Assembly: GCA_029204225.1 (NCBI GenBank)
Contig: CM055092.1
Location: 40,390,016 to 40,454,015 of the forward strand
Reading direction: 5' to 3'
Source: Diphasiastrum complanatum
Lineage: Eukaryota > Streptophyta > Lycopodiopsida > Lycopodiales > Lycopodiaceae
DNA: 64,000 nucleotides
Of the stretch, positions 10,298 through 22,988 are shown piece after piece; within the stretch, counting starts at the first letter, position 1; every line of letters begins with the position of its first letter. The notes below the pieces were generated by a model, which was not told where the DNA came from, did not search any database, and was given only the letters and a program-made list of their open reading frames with translations. The position numbers and the translations under genes are program-made.

Positions 10298-12968
10298 AGC
10301 ACATCTGCATCTCATTCAAAACATATGCATCATGTTCAACCATTTAACATAAGACCCTAAACCCGACACCCCAACAAATGGCACAGTTAACACAACACCC
10401 CAAACCCTAACAAATCACCCTAAACCCACAACCCCACAGCCATAACCATCAAAACAAGCCACAAGCATAATCATCATCCATAAACATCATCAACCCCACC
10501 CACGTCCTGATTGTGTCGTAGGCATTGCACCACAGGTATGTGCAGATTCAACATCAAAGCTGCACTTGTGCAACATACACTTAAACCTGCGTAGAATGTA
10601 TCAATGGTCCAGGAATACAGGCGCGGGGGTTCGTGGAGCAGGTACTGTAAATTTCGACATCGTATTGTAGCGAGTTGGAGTAGTGCCATAACTAATTAGT
10701 AAGCTGTTGAAGTTCATCCGGGAAGAAACCGATCCCCTAAACCGAGTCACAGTAGTGTATAGCTTGTCACTATTCTGGTGAGCCCTAATTTCCCCCAGAG
10801 ACTTCCGCTCCTGAGAGCTTGTCACTCTTCTGGTGAGCGTTCACCTCTCCCCAATCCTCTAGCGAGCATTCAATTCTGAACCCCAAATCAGTAATATGTT
10901 TGCCATACAAACCTTCACTCGAAACCACTCTCAGATCTTTCTTTGCCGCTTTTTTGGAGCTTAGTTCCCAATGAAGGATCGTAATAATTTATGAACTGCT
11001 CACTGGCCATGATTGTTTAGTACTACTGAGGTTATGAGAGGCATGGCCCAGTGGTTAGGTCTGTTGCAAATATTTTTGCAAATTTTTTTGGTACTGTTTT
11101 CCTATTTGTTAACAGGAGGGGGCAGGTGGGTGCCAGACACCCTCTGATAATTAATTCTGGGGGAAAAACAGGGGCCATAAATTGTTTTTATTTTGCTTTT
11201 TGGATTGGGGTCAGTGTAGGCAGGTGCCTGTATTTTTTTGTTTTTAAAAAAAAAAATTTGAAAAAAATTGGACGCGCATCCGCGTCCGCCATCCGCTTCC
11301 TGAGGATGGGACATAAGTTGTGCTGGTTGGCTAAGATTTTTCGTTTTTTGATTTTTATATTACTGTTATATTATGGATCCTTTGGCTTTTTTTTGTTGCA
11401 TGTATAGTTTTACCTAAGCTTTACCTCATGACATCACTGGTTTCTTAAATTAAATTTGTGAATTTGGATATGTTCCAATTTCATAAATAGATATATCATT
11501 TGTACTGTTAACCTCTGGTCAGGGCCTCTGGTCCCCTAGGTATATGACAATCACACTATAACGAGTCTATCTTTGTTATGCATGCTCCTTATCAGTTCTA
11601 TTCAAAATTGGAAGAGAAGTTGAATGCTAAAGAAGCAGAGAAAAGTGAAATTCAAGCCAAGACACAGGTAATTTTTGCAAATTTTTTTCTGCATAATGCT
11701 GAAACAAATCTACATTTATAATCTTTAGGCATCAAAAGCACGCATACATGCAAATAGAGTTTGTTTGTTTGAACTTTGGCATGCTTTTTGGCTATAAGTC
11801 ACTCTCAGCAGAGATTGTTCCTACTGGCTGTACACCTAGCAATGATCAGGCTAGTCCCAATAGTAAATCTCTTGAAACCTTGATTTTGAAGTCAAGTCTA
11901 TAGTGTATCCAATCAATTTATTTCTAAGTCTCCAGGTTTTTTTATGTATCTTGTTCTCCAGGAAGAATTGGAGGCAGAGATCAAGGAGTTACGAAAGAGC
12001 CTGACATTCAAAGCGAAACCCATGCCTAGCTTTTATCAAGAAGCACCTCCTCCAAAGGCAGAGCTGAAGAAGGTCTGACATCCACCTTGCATTTGACACT
12101 GTGTGAATTCTATAGTAGAATTGTTTGCCCTTATTGCAGCTGTAGCTTTTGAAAAATTTGCGTACTGCAGATTCCACCGACTCGTGCTAAGTCTCCTAAG
12201 CTAGGGAGACGAAAGAGCATAAATGGAGTAGCTGGCAATGAAAATGTTGATTCTAAATCTGATGATACGTCCAAGTCTTCAGATTTTGGTAAAAATACAA
12301 GCGTTCCTATGAAAATCAATGATTTTACCCCAAAGCCTCACATTAAGAAGCTCTTGATCAAGACCCCAAGCGATAAGACAATCAGATATGAAGGAGGCTT
12401 TGGCAAAAGTAAGAGTGAAGCGACAAGTTCTTTCAATGGTCAACCAAGTTGTGTAGATGATGAATCTGATGAAGTTGCTGGAAGTAAAGTTGAAGGAAAT
12501 ACAGAAAACTCATCTCCTATGGCTGCTGCAGTAGGTACTTCAAGGGTTGGACTGGATGATACTCATCTGTCAGATCACGTGAGGGACGATGGTGGTCAAG
12601 AATGTGCAGTAAACAATGGCCCTGCAGTAGCTGTTGATGAACTGAAGGAAGAAATGAAAGAGAAGCACAACCAGAACTCAGAAAACCAAGTTTTTAATAC
12701 GATTCATGAGACTCAGGGTGTCACAGCTGTAGGAGCTGACAGAGGTAAACTGAGGATAAGCAAGGTTTCACAGCATATTGTGCATTCGGAAGGTCAGGAA
12801 GCAAATGAAAAACCTGTCAAAAGTTTTAAGCGAGAACGTCTGAAAGCAAGTACACCGACCATTAGCAGCCTAAGACGGGAACACACCAAAGCTGGATCTG
12901 CAAGAAGTATTTCTAAAAGCAGTCAAGGGTTATCTTCTACAAACACAGATGTAGCAGTAGCGTCATAG
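2811..12968 (+). CDS. WVD2-like (WDL) microtubule-associated protein with TPX2 domain; spliced gene
   Basis: This gene encodes a member of the plant WAVE-DAMPENED2-like family, proteins that bind and organise cortical microtubules. Exons that join in phase are 2,811-2,888, 3,219-3,554, 4,884-4,945, 5,502-5,607, 11,596-11,667, 11,962-12,072 and 12,171-12,968, with stop TAG at 12,966. From the ATG at 2,850 this gives about 507 residues. Family marks are [17 protein letters not shown] in the third block, the TPX2-like core [12 protein letters not shown] / [18 protein letters not shown], then [17 protein letters not shown] and [15 protein letters not shown]. The C-terminal exon is a long, low-complexity, charged tail. 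The intron between 5,607 and 11,596 is about 6 kb and holds nested transposons. The acceptor at 3,218 and the true start are inferred. A different frame is open from 3,128, so the 5' structure is uncertain. An AATAAA at 13,148 could serve polyadenylation. Confidence 0.85.
2898..2984. repeat. (GA)n microsatellite in the WVD2-like gene
   Basis: An almost pure GA dinucleotide tract begins ten bases after the donor at 2,888, so it lies just inside the intron. An open frame runs through it but is only an RE/ER repeat. Confidence 0.95.
3219..3554 (+). CDS. WVD2-like gene exon with KTVPQPF-type motif
   Basis: The exon encodes 112 residues. Its start (TTTTCACAG|TTGGCG) is chosen because it restores phase with the 2,811-2,888 exon. 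It carries a Ser/Lys-rich stretch and then the conserved [17 protein letters not shown] motif that precedes the TPX2 core in this family. The donor is CCTCAG|GTTTTG. Confidence 0.75.
3555..4883. other. Intron of the WVD2-like gene, nothing else recognised
   Basis: AT-rich intronic sequence. I see no repeat, RNA gene or coding segment that I can support. Confidence 0.6.
4884..4945 (+). CDS. WVD2-like gene small exon (62 bp)
   Basis: Bounded by GGCAG| and |GTAAGT. It reads [20 protein letters not shown] and leaves two bases (AA) that pair with the first base of the 5,502 exon to make a Lys codon. The exact phase match on both sides supports the exon although it is too short to stand out as an open frame. 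Confidence 0.8.
5502..5607 (+). CDS. WVD2-like gene exon, start of TPX2 core
   Basis: Bounded by TTGTAG| and |GTAGTT. It encodes a [20 protein letters not shown] stretch, the first helix of the TPX2-like microtubule-binding domain. It ends in phase 0, matching the TTC TAT TCA start of the next exon nearly 6 kb away. Confidence 0.9.
5840..6181 (+). mobile_element. 5' part of a Penelope-like reverse transcriptase relic (copy 1), split by hAT
   Basis: This stretch aligns by eye with about 14,620-15,030. Shared landmarks include an FKKIM+K peptide, a TTTTGTCTTTGGTATTTCAGCTT block, a GGTAACTC(T/G)TGT block and CTATGCTTG. It breaks off exactly at the 8-bp GATGGGAC that flanks the hAT element and resumes at 11,305. 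Only the thumb and 3' flank of the element are present. Confidence 0.75.
6174..6181. repeat. 8-bp target-site duplication, left copy (GATGGGAC)
   Basis: GATGGGAC occurs here and at 11,305-11,312, on either side of the hAT element. At the undisrupted paralogous site (about 15,019) a single, related octamer AATGAGAT stands in the same place and is followed by the same ATAAG. Confidence 0.8.
6590..6655 (+). repeat. Telomere-like TTTAGGG motifs, left subterminal
   Basis: Several TTTAGG and TTTAGGG units occur close together (for example GAGTTTAGGGTTTAGGG). The complementary CCCTAAA type recurs at 10,350-10,430 near the other end of the hAT element, so the two clusters are inverted with respect to each other. 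Confidence 0.6.
6687..6777. repeat. (GA)n microsatellite before the hAT transposase start
   Basis: About 90 bp of uninterrupted GA dinucleotides run directly up to the ATG of the BED-finger exon at 6,778. Confidence 0.95.
6778..9603 (+). pseudogene. hAT transposase, BED zinc finger plus DUF659 plus C-terminal dimerisation domain, disrupted
   Basis: Related intact proteins cut and paste hAT elements. In order: a BED finger ([10 protein letters not shown] followed by RVRAHLGG), a Pro/Ala/Ser-rich linker, then a DUF659 block ([17 protein letters not shown], then VVTDNASN in the next exon). The helical hAT core ([32 protein letters not shown]) and the dimerisation domain ([19 protein letters not shown]) follow. 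Introns with normal GT/AG ends fall at about 7,813-7,941, 8,160-8,250, 8,583-8,691 and 8,903-8,991. The frame is broken at the G7 run near 6,892, near 7,487, at a TAG at 8,008 and at a TAG/frameshift near 8,719, so it cannot make a full protein. Stop at 9,601. Confidence 0.88.
9604..10086 (-). pseudogene. Antisense acidic reading frame with two AT-hook-like motifs inside the hAT element
   Basis: Read on the minus strand from about 10,084 down, the frame gives a Cys-containing start, a very acidic middle ([18 protein letters not shown]) and, after one in-frame TAG at 9,785-9,787, an Arg/Gly/Pro tail with two AT-hook-like motifs (RGRGRPPGR and [12 protein letters not shown]). AT-hooks bind the minor groove of AT-rich DNA. 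It lies tail-to-tail with the transposase and continues open to about 9,600. It could be a second gene of the element or an inverted piece of the transposase tail. I do not recognise a full family. Confidence 0.4.
10235..10295. repeat. (GA)n microsatellite, 3' part of the hAT element
   Basis: About 60 bp of pure GA dinucleotides. Confidence 0.95.
10350..10430 (-). repeat. Telomere-like CCCTAAA motifs, right subterminal
   Basis: Repeated ACCCTAAACCC, CCAAACCCTAA and ACCCTAAACCC units. Complementary in orientation to the cluster at 6,590-6,655. Confidence 0.6.
11305..11500 (+). mobile_element. 3' part of the split Penelope-like relic (copy 1), including right target duplication
   Basis: Starts with the second GATGGGAC (11,305-11,312) and then follows the copy-2 sequence at about 15,020-15,205: GGTTGGCTAAGATTTTT, GATCCTTTG, AAGCTTTACC, ATGACATCA and GAATTTGGATAT blocks in the same order. 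It shows that the hAT element entered a pre-existing copy of this repeat. Confidence 0.75.
11596..12072 (+). CDS. WVD2-like gene, two exons completing the TPX2 core
   Basis: Exon 11,596-11,667 encodes [18 protein letters not shown] followed by IQAKTQ. After an intron with GT/AG ends, exon 11,962-12,072 encodes [20 protein letters not shown] and then [17 protein letters not shown]. Together they form the conserved coiled-coil and [14 protein letters not shown] signature of the family. Both exons begin and end in phase 0. Confidence 0.92.
12171..12968 (+). CDS. WVD2-like gene, last coding exon
   Basis: Acceptor CTGCAG|ATTCC. It opens with [16 protein letters not shown], the end of the conserved domain, followed by a tail of about 250 residues rich in Ser, Lys, Glu and Asn without recognisable domains, ending in TAG. 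The single frame through the exon is intact. Confidence 0.9.
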   Translation: MPPTRAKSPKLGRRKSINGVAGNENVDSKSDDTSKSSDFGKNTSVPMKINDFTPKPHIKKLLIKTPSDKTIRYEGGFGKSKSEATSSFNGQPSCVDDESDEVAGSKVEGNTENSSPMAAAVGTSRVGLDDTHLSDHVRDDGGQECAVNNGPAVAVDELKEEMKEKHNQNSENQVFNTIHETQGVTAVGADRGKLRISKVSQHIVHSEGQEANEKPVKSFKRERLKASTPTISSLRREHTKAGSARSISKSSQGLSSTNTDVAVAS

Positions 12969-14219
12969 AGCGCGATCAGGGATACAAACATGGCCTCATT
13001 TGCTCATTAATGCAAGCTTTGTTTTTGTGTGCCTAGGTGTGGTGAAGGGCTTATGATTATATGAACACTACTGCCTGTTTCTGACACAGTGGAGTAGGTA
13101 TCTATCTATTCTATTGAGCTTTGATTCAATAGATTAGGCTCGATGAAAATAAATGGAGGAGAAGACCTCATGTAGGCATTATAATATCAATGTACTGGAA
13201 GGGTTTGGGTAGACATATGAGATTATCTGTATATGATTTCTTAGAGAGCTTATCCATACAGGTGGTAAGTGGTTAGTGTGAAAAAAGCTTGACTCAATGT
13301 AGGAGTTTAACTTCATGCTGTATTTTAGATTTGTCTCGTGTGGATCTTTTGATCTGTGTATTCAGTGTAATGGACATCAGCACCTTAGCGTGACATCTGA
13401 CAAAGAGAACTTGCTGTCAAAGAGAAAAGCAACATACATTTTATCTTTATTATATATAGCACAAGAACATGGTTTCAATATGCTAAAAACAAATTCATTC
13501 ATGGCAACACCAAAACATTGACATTTGTTAAGATTGATTTGTGCAGTCCATACCATGCATAGGCAGCAGTAATGTCTGTAATGGTTACTAGTGTTAATAA
13601 TTTTTGGAAGAAATCCGGAATTTGATTACAGCTTGTACTTGTCGAGTGACATGATCTGAAACCGACTGATGTAATCGATTTGCGAACATTGCAGTATTCT
13701 TTGTCTAAATAGCCACTAGTGTCTTGTGGTTGTGTCTAAATAGCCATTGCCAATATTCTTTGTCTAAATAGCCACTAGTGTCTTGTGGCTTTGCATCATG
13801 TAACGGCTTGTATTAGATTAGAAAATAAAATTTGGTTTCGACTTTGATTGATGAAGCTCTTCAGAATGTTTTCTTTGGATTTCTTGTTAGCTTTTGGTGT
13901 TGCTTGATTTTTATTTGCTTTCTGCTGAAGTCAGTAAGATGTAATTTTTGAGATGCAATGCTGCGTTCATATTACATCTAATGAAGTGGTTTTTTGAAGT
14001 GGATGTAAGCCTCTCATTTGTCCTATTGTTACCTTGAGTTAGGGCATGTAGGTGGGGGTTAATCAAGGTGTTTGAGTTATTTGGAGCCTGATTAGTCATG
14101 TCTGGACCCCTAAAACTTCAGGAATCGATTTTGGACCCAATTCAGCTTTTTTGAGGATAATTGATGTTGAAGATGTTTGTTCTTGGCTGCACTTTCTCTT
14201 GGATAACTTGCATATTTCT
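12969..14219. other. 3' flank of the WVD2-like gene; short tandem duplication
   Basis: Probable 3' untranslated and intergenic sequence, with AATAAA at 13,148 and near 13,823. The only structure I see is a two-copy repeat of TTCTTTGTCTAAATAGCCAC and its extension at 13,697-13,729 and 13,755-13,788, about 59 bp apart. Confidence 0.6.
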
Positions 14220-15205
14220 AGGTGACTCCCTTTTTCAACATCGATAGGTATCCTCATGGGTACTAATTGTGCTGTTCATCTAGCTAACTCGTATCCTTTC
14301 TCTTATGAATTAGAATTTATACAAAGATTAGTTTCTTGTGGTGCTTGTCCCATGCTAGTGCATAAATTAACTCATGTTAGAAGATATATTGATGATATTT
14401 GTTCTTGATCTCCAATTTTGGTAGTTTTAGGCCAGGTTAGGTTTATTGGTCGATAGTTTTAATAAAAGGCTCAGCCAGAATATAGTAACTTGAACATAAT
14501 TTGCATGCCTCGAAATATTTCAGATTTTGTTAAATATGGAGTGATCACTTGTCAATTCTACAGGTTTTCTTGTCTTAGTACTAGTAGGGATGCTTTTGTA
14601 GACCAGTCGAGTAGTCTAATCATTTAGTTACTCTGTAAGGATTACACCTTTAAGAAAATCATGAGAAAAGTTCGAATTGTTTGAGACTCTTTTGGTTTTA
14701 TCTTTGGTATTTCAGCTTATGGTATGTTGAAGATGGTTATATAGAGAGTCCAAAAAAGTGGAGAGCTCGCTTTGTTTCTAGTATTTTGTCTTTGTTTTGG
14801 TAACTCGTGTACATATTATGATCCTTGTTGTTATTTATTTTATTTTATTTTTAAAATTTTACTTTTTGAATTACATTCAATTTGAATTATTATCAATATT
14901 ATTATTATGTCTTTCCTCCTATTGATTGTCTTTTGCTTCTTAGTCAACAATGGGTCTACCCAAGAGAATCCGGATTCTTTTGAAACCCAATTAGCTACTT
15001 ATGCTTGGGTACTAATGAGATATAAGCAATGTTGTTTGGCTAAGATTTTTTGTTTATTGAATTTTATATTATTGTTTTGAATTAGATCCTTTGACTTTTT
15101 GAGTTGCTCATATATCGTTTCTAAGCTTTACCTTATGACATCATTGACCTTTCTATAGACATTTGTGAAATTGGATATATTCTAATTTTACAATTAGATA
15201 TATGC
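14220..15205 (+). pseudogene. Penelope-like reverse transcriptase relic (copy 2), empty site for the hAT insertion
   Basis: The translated stretch at 14,225-14,405 shows an RT palm: GILMGTNCAVHLANSYPFSY corresponds to the (I)PMGTNCAP-type motif, and RRYIDDI is the catalytic YIDD box. Further on, NISDFVKYGVITCQFYRFSC and FKKIMRKVRIV match the thumb region of such RTs. Stops and frame changes show decay. The remainder (14,700-15,205) is the element's 3' flank. I favour a Penelope-like (endonuclease-lacking) RT. A LINE relative is possible. Confidence 0.6.
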
Positions 15206-17443
<2,238 letters not shown>

Positions 17444-17992
17444 GGATGCTCTTTTGTTCAGTTTCACCCCACTGCATTAAACAAAAAACGTGGACAGATA
17501 CTGACGTACCGCTACTACAAACTTACAAGGTTTTTATTATTGTACCCTTGCATATGATGAAGTTCCATTTTTAGCTTAGAAGGTTTCGCACAAATATTTG
17601 AAATGGTTTGGTCTATATAAAATAATTTGGAGGGAAATGGAATTTTCCCTCCCACTCTCTCCTTCCAGGTTACTATCTTCATGGGCACTATAAGTGCATG
17701 CTCTTTTCAACCCTTTTTGCTTTACAACACCGATGAAGAACTCTGCTCCTCTAACACTCGCTAAAAGTGCACCCTACCTACCTACGGATCAACGATTTGA
17801 CAACTTACGGTATGTATTTGCTTCTCTCTTACATTCTGCTCATATTTACTCTACTTTCCGAAGAAGGATGCTTTAATAATGCTCTGTTTTGATATGCCAT
17901 CTCTCTAAACCATGTAAAGGCTGTGATAGGTCAAGAACACATTGACAATGTCACTTTTTGATTCTTGAAACTGTCCACCCTACCTCAATAGG

Positions 17993-18432
17993 CAGCGATG
18001 GACAGTTGTGGTTATGTGATAGTTTTTTGAAATTGCAGATGATAGTAATGATGTAACCACGATTTTTCCATGCTTTTGCTTGCCCCTTATGTCTCAGTGG
18101 GCAGCGATGGAGGGCTGCCTCACTCCTGCACATACTTTATGCACTTTTGAGATGGACAGATAGCTGCAAACCATCCATAAGATGAATCTTTATCGGTAGT
18201 GTTATGTTCTATCCAGCGATGGATTGCATAGGCATGATAGACTCACATTTACTCACCAAATCTACACATAGAGACCCTGCTATTCCAGCGATGGACAGGA
18301 GAGTGGTCTCCTTTTCAAATGACAATACTATAAATCCATGTATGGCTAATTGTCCAGCGATGGACCATGAACTCATGCTATCTGTTCATAGAATTCTTCA
18401 CTTTATTAGCCTCCTCCAACCAACGATGGACA
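17993..18432 (+). repeat. Periodic CAGCGATGGA motif
   Basis: CAGCGATGGA occurs at 17,993, 18,102, 18,214, 18,286 and 18,355, with a variant CAACGATGGA at 18,421. The last three intervals are about 72, 69 and 66 bp, and the first two about 110 bp. Sequence between the motifs is unrelated. No product is suggested. Confidence 0.6.
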
Positions 18433-18949
18433 CATTCAAGCCTAGCTCTTACATATGTGCTCTCTTTACAAGTGTTCATAGATCTTGTGATCTCATAGTA
18501 TGAAGCGAATGATATCTCATGCTGTTGCTTCATTACACTGCTCCAGCTTTGTCAAAATATTACTTGGTTCTTTCCTGAACCGACTACTCACTATTGAAAG
18601 GTATGCAACCAACTGGATCTCTGCATTGTAAGTTAACTAACATAGTCAAAAGATGTCTTGTAAAGTGCTTTCTACATAACTTTTGGAAGCAATACGCTCA
18701 CTCCACAGTTTCTTGGCTTTTTTATGTTCTAAAAGAGTAAGAACTCAGTCGCTTAAATACTACTATGGCTGCCTCTCAAGAAGCTACGTCTACAACTATT
18801 CAGGTACACTTTTCAAGTTTAAATATACTCTTTACAACTTCGGTAAGTATGGTAGTTTTGGTTCCATAAAGGCTATGATATACCTTCACTCTACATAAAT
18901 TCACTCTTTCTTTCTGTTTTTCTTTCCACTTTTCAACTTCCCTTGTTCG

Positions 18950-20829
<1,880 letters not shown>

Positions 20830-21995
20830 TCAATTCAACAACATTTCATTATAGTATCACATGCTTGGAAACTCGTGGAGGAGGCCTCTATGTATACCCA
20901 TGAGCTGGTGAATCCAATTTTAACATAATTTGGATTCCACCTCTTACAATTGAGTGAACCCCAGTCTATAAAGATTTGGGTTCCACCTCTTATATGATAA
21001 TAGGAGGTCTCTTTATTGAAAAACATAATTTTAAGCTGAGAAAGTCTAAATTACTAGCTCCCACATGGTTTTCCATCTTTTGGGAATTACCATGGGGCTC
21101 ACAAATTGTACATTTCAGTCCAGCACTAATAATTCTCATGCTCTCAGACTCGGCTCTCAACTTCGTCTCTACTTTTAAAGTCTTCGGACTCTTTTCGATC
21201 ATCAAACTGTCTTCATATTCTTTCCTTAGCTTTCTCGGATAGCTTTTTTGAAGGCCTCGCCAAGTAGTTGTCCAAAGCGGTGGCGCTCTTTGTATCAGAA
21301 ACTCTTGGTGTTGAGCCCTCAGACTTTGATCCAGCAAAGGTGTCACTCTTACTCTTTGGAGAGGATGGAGAAAGTCCCATAGGAGGTTGCACAGTCTCAT
21401 CAAGTGGTTCTTGATCAAAAGAATTGAAATCAGGTGGTGATGGAGGTGAAAACAATTTACAAGTAGAGGGTAGTGGATTAGTTATGAGGTTATACTGAGT
21501 TGTTGGCGAAATGAATTGTTTTAAAAAATGGTCATCAGATTGTAAGGAAGACGTGGTGGGTATGGTGTTAGAGGTGGAGGTGGAGGCAATCGAATGAGTA
21601 AATGGAAAAAATGATGGTTGGTAAGATGAAAATGGATCAAAAAAATAAGAAGATGAGTGAGGCAACTGCGTATAAGTGGAGGAGTCCACGACAGGTTTGT
21701 GGAGAGAGCCAAAAATGGAGCCTTGATATGGCATGCCAAGACCAACACCTCGTTGGTTGATGGATCGCTTTGCTCAGGTGCTCCGACATCATCGTTGACG
21801 TCGTCTTTTCTCTACACTGATATGCCTGCGTCGAGTCTACAGGACATATTCCAAATGAGGTCCATTTGTTGTTTTGACTGGAGAAGTTTCTCTTGGATCT
21901 TGTCGACGCTTTCTTTGAGTGATGACAACTTTTTGTTGTTTTCTTCTTCTGAAATTTGATGGTTCCTCTTCAGGGCTTCATGTTTTTGGATCAAG
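20830..21995 (-). pseudogene. C-terminal half of a decayed coiled-coil gene, cut by a copia element
   Basis: On the minus strand from 21,995 down, a coiled-coil stretch (LIQKHEALKRNHQISEEENN, then KLSSLKESVDKIQEKLLQSK) runs into a Ser/Pro/Thr-rich segment (21,734-21,213). A tail follows in which a clear peptide, NYVKIGFTSSWVYIEASS, is readable near 20,900. The N-terminal half continues beyond the copia insertion at 28,070. Several stops are present. I do not recognise the family. The coiled coil next to a low-complexity tail resembles proteins carried by plant transposons. Confidence 0.5.
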
Positions 21996-22000
21996 GAGAC
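21996..22000. repeat. 5-bp target-site duplication GAGAC, left
   Basis: GAGAC directly precedes the TGTAG start of the left LTR and recurs immediately after the right LTR at 28,070-28,074. Confidence 0.9.
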
Positions 22001-22937
22001 TGTAGAAAAAAATGATAACATTCTTCCTCAGAGAACACGATGAAAGTTTGAATAAATCAAACTAATATCAATGTCTTCAATCATGGTTTGTTTCTGATCT
22101 ATGTACTAATATAATAGTTTTTTTTTTATTGAATAAAACGTACGGAATTAAGAGACAACTTTAGAAAATTTTAGACAATAAGAAACTATTGATCAGAAAA
22201 TGAATTTTTAGAACTCTAAATCTGAATCATCAATATAGATCTCTTGCTGTATTATCTTGCTGTTGTGTCTCTGATTGAGTTAGTTACAATAAGTAGTGCA
22301 CATGTATTTATATTGCTACAGGACAGGTCTTTTGGTCTTTTATTCTGTAATAGTAGATATCTAACCGTTTACGACGGTTGATATTCATATAGACGTTCTG
22401 TTTTCAAGGTCAAATAATTTATGTTCGCGAATTTTTCGCGACAGTCTGTCTCTTCATCACAACTTCGTGTTTCACAAATTGTTCGTGACACTTGTCTCTT
22501 CACGACATTTTCGTCTTTCGCGAATTGTTTGCAACAGATTACAATTTTGAGCTTAAAGAAGAATCCAGAAGATTTCACGAACTGTTCGCGATAGTTTTGT
22601 GATAGGTGAGCTTGAAGAAGAATCTAGAATATTTCACGAATATTTCCAGACAATTTCTCGACATTTGAGGTTTGAACAAAAAACAAAATATTTCGCGACA
22701 ACATTCTATTCGCGAATCTTTCAAGCTTTAGCAAGAAAACCATGAGCTTCTACAAGAAACTGTTTCGTGAATCTTTCGAGTTGGCTGCAAGATAAACTTC
22801 GTGAATCCTTCACAAATATTTTGAGTTGGTCATGAATAGAAATGTTTTGAGTTCGCATTCATTTTTTTCTCATCCTTTGTCAAGTAAACTACGCGCTTTT
22901 TAGTAGAATTGAGATTTGTTTGATCAGGTGTTCTACA
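22001..22937 (-). repeat. 3' LTR of the 22-28 kb copia element
   Basis: 937 bp, TG...CA bounded. The interior carries many near-palindromic TTCGCGAA or TTCGCGAC motifs and their decayed forms between about 22,420 and 22,850. Adjacent on the inner side is the polypurine tract. Confidence 0.93.
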
Positions 22938-22956
22938 GCTCCCTCTCAAAGTGGGC
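22938..22956 (-). other. Polypurine tract of the copia element
   Basis: On the minus strand the sequence before the 3' LTR reads CACTTTGAGAGGGAGC, the usual primer for plus-strand synthesis in copia elements. Confidence 0.8.
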
Positions 22957-22988
22957 AGTTGGATTAACCCCAATCTTCTTCGTTACTT

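Larger units (their letters stand above)
6182..11304 (+). mobile_element. hAT-superfamily DNA transposon (decayed), 5.1 kb
   Basis: The element carries a BED-finger/DUF659-type hAT transposase, is flanked by an 8-bp duplication as expected for hAT insertion, and sits in an intron of the WVD2-like gene in sense orientation. Both ends are rich in GCGTCCG/CGGACGC motifs next to long T/A runs (6,205-6,300 and 11,240-11,300), forming imperfect inverted subterminal sequence. The extreme ends (CAGACACGAGG and the complement of the right end, CTCAGGAAGCGG) match only loosely. Inside are two (GA)n tracts and inverted clusters of telomere-like motifs. Confidence 0.8.

Noticed and set aside
11036-11070. 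ATGGCCCAGTGGTTAGG, resembling a tRNA A box and hence a possible SINE or tRNA.
   Set aside because: No B box (GGTTCGANNCC) follows at the right distance and no cloverleaf can be drawn.
17951-18432. CRISPR-like array suggested by the regular CAGCGATGGA motif.
   Set aside because: The repeat is only 10 bp, spacing varies from 66 to 112 bp and the context is a plant nuclear genome.
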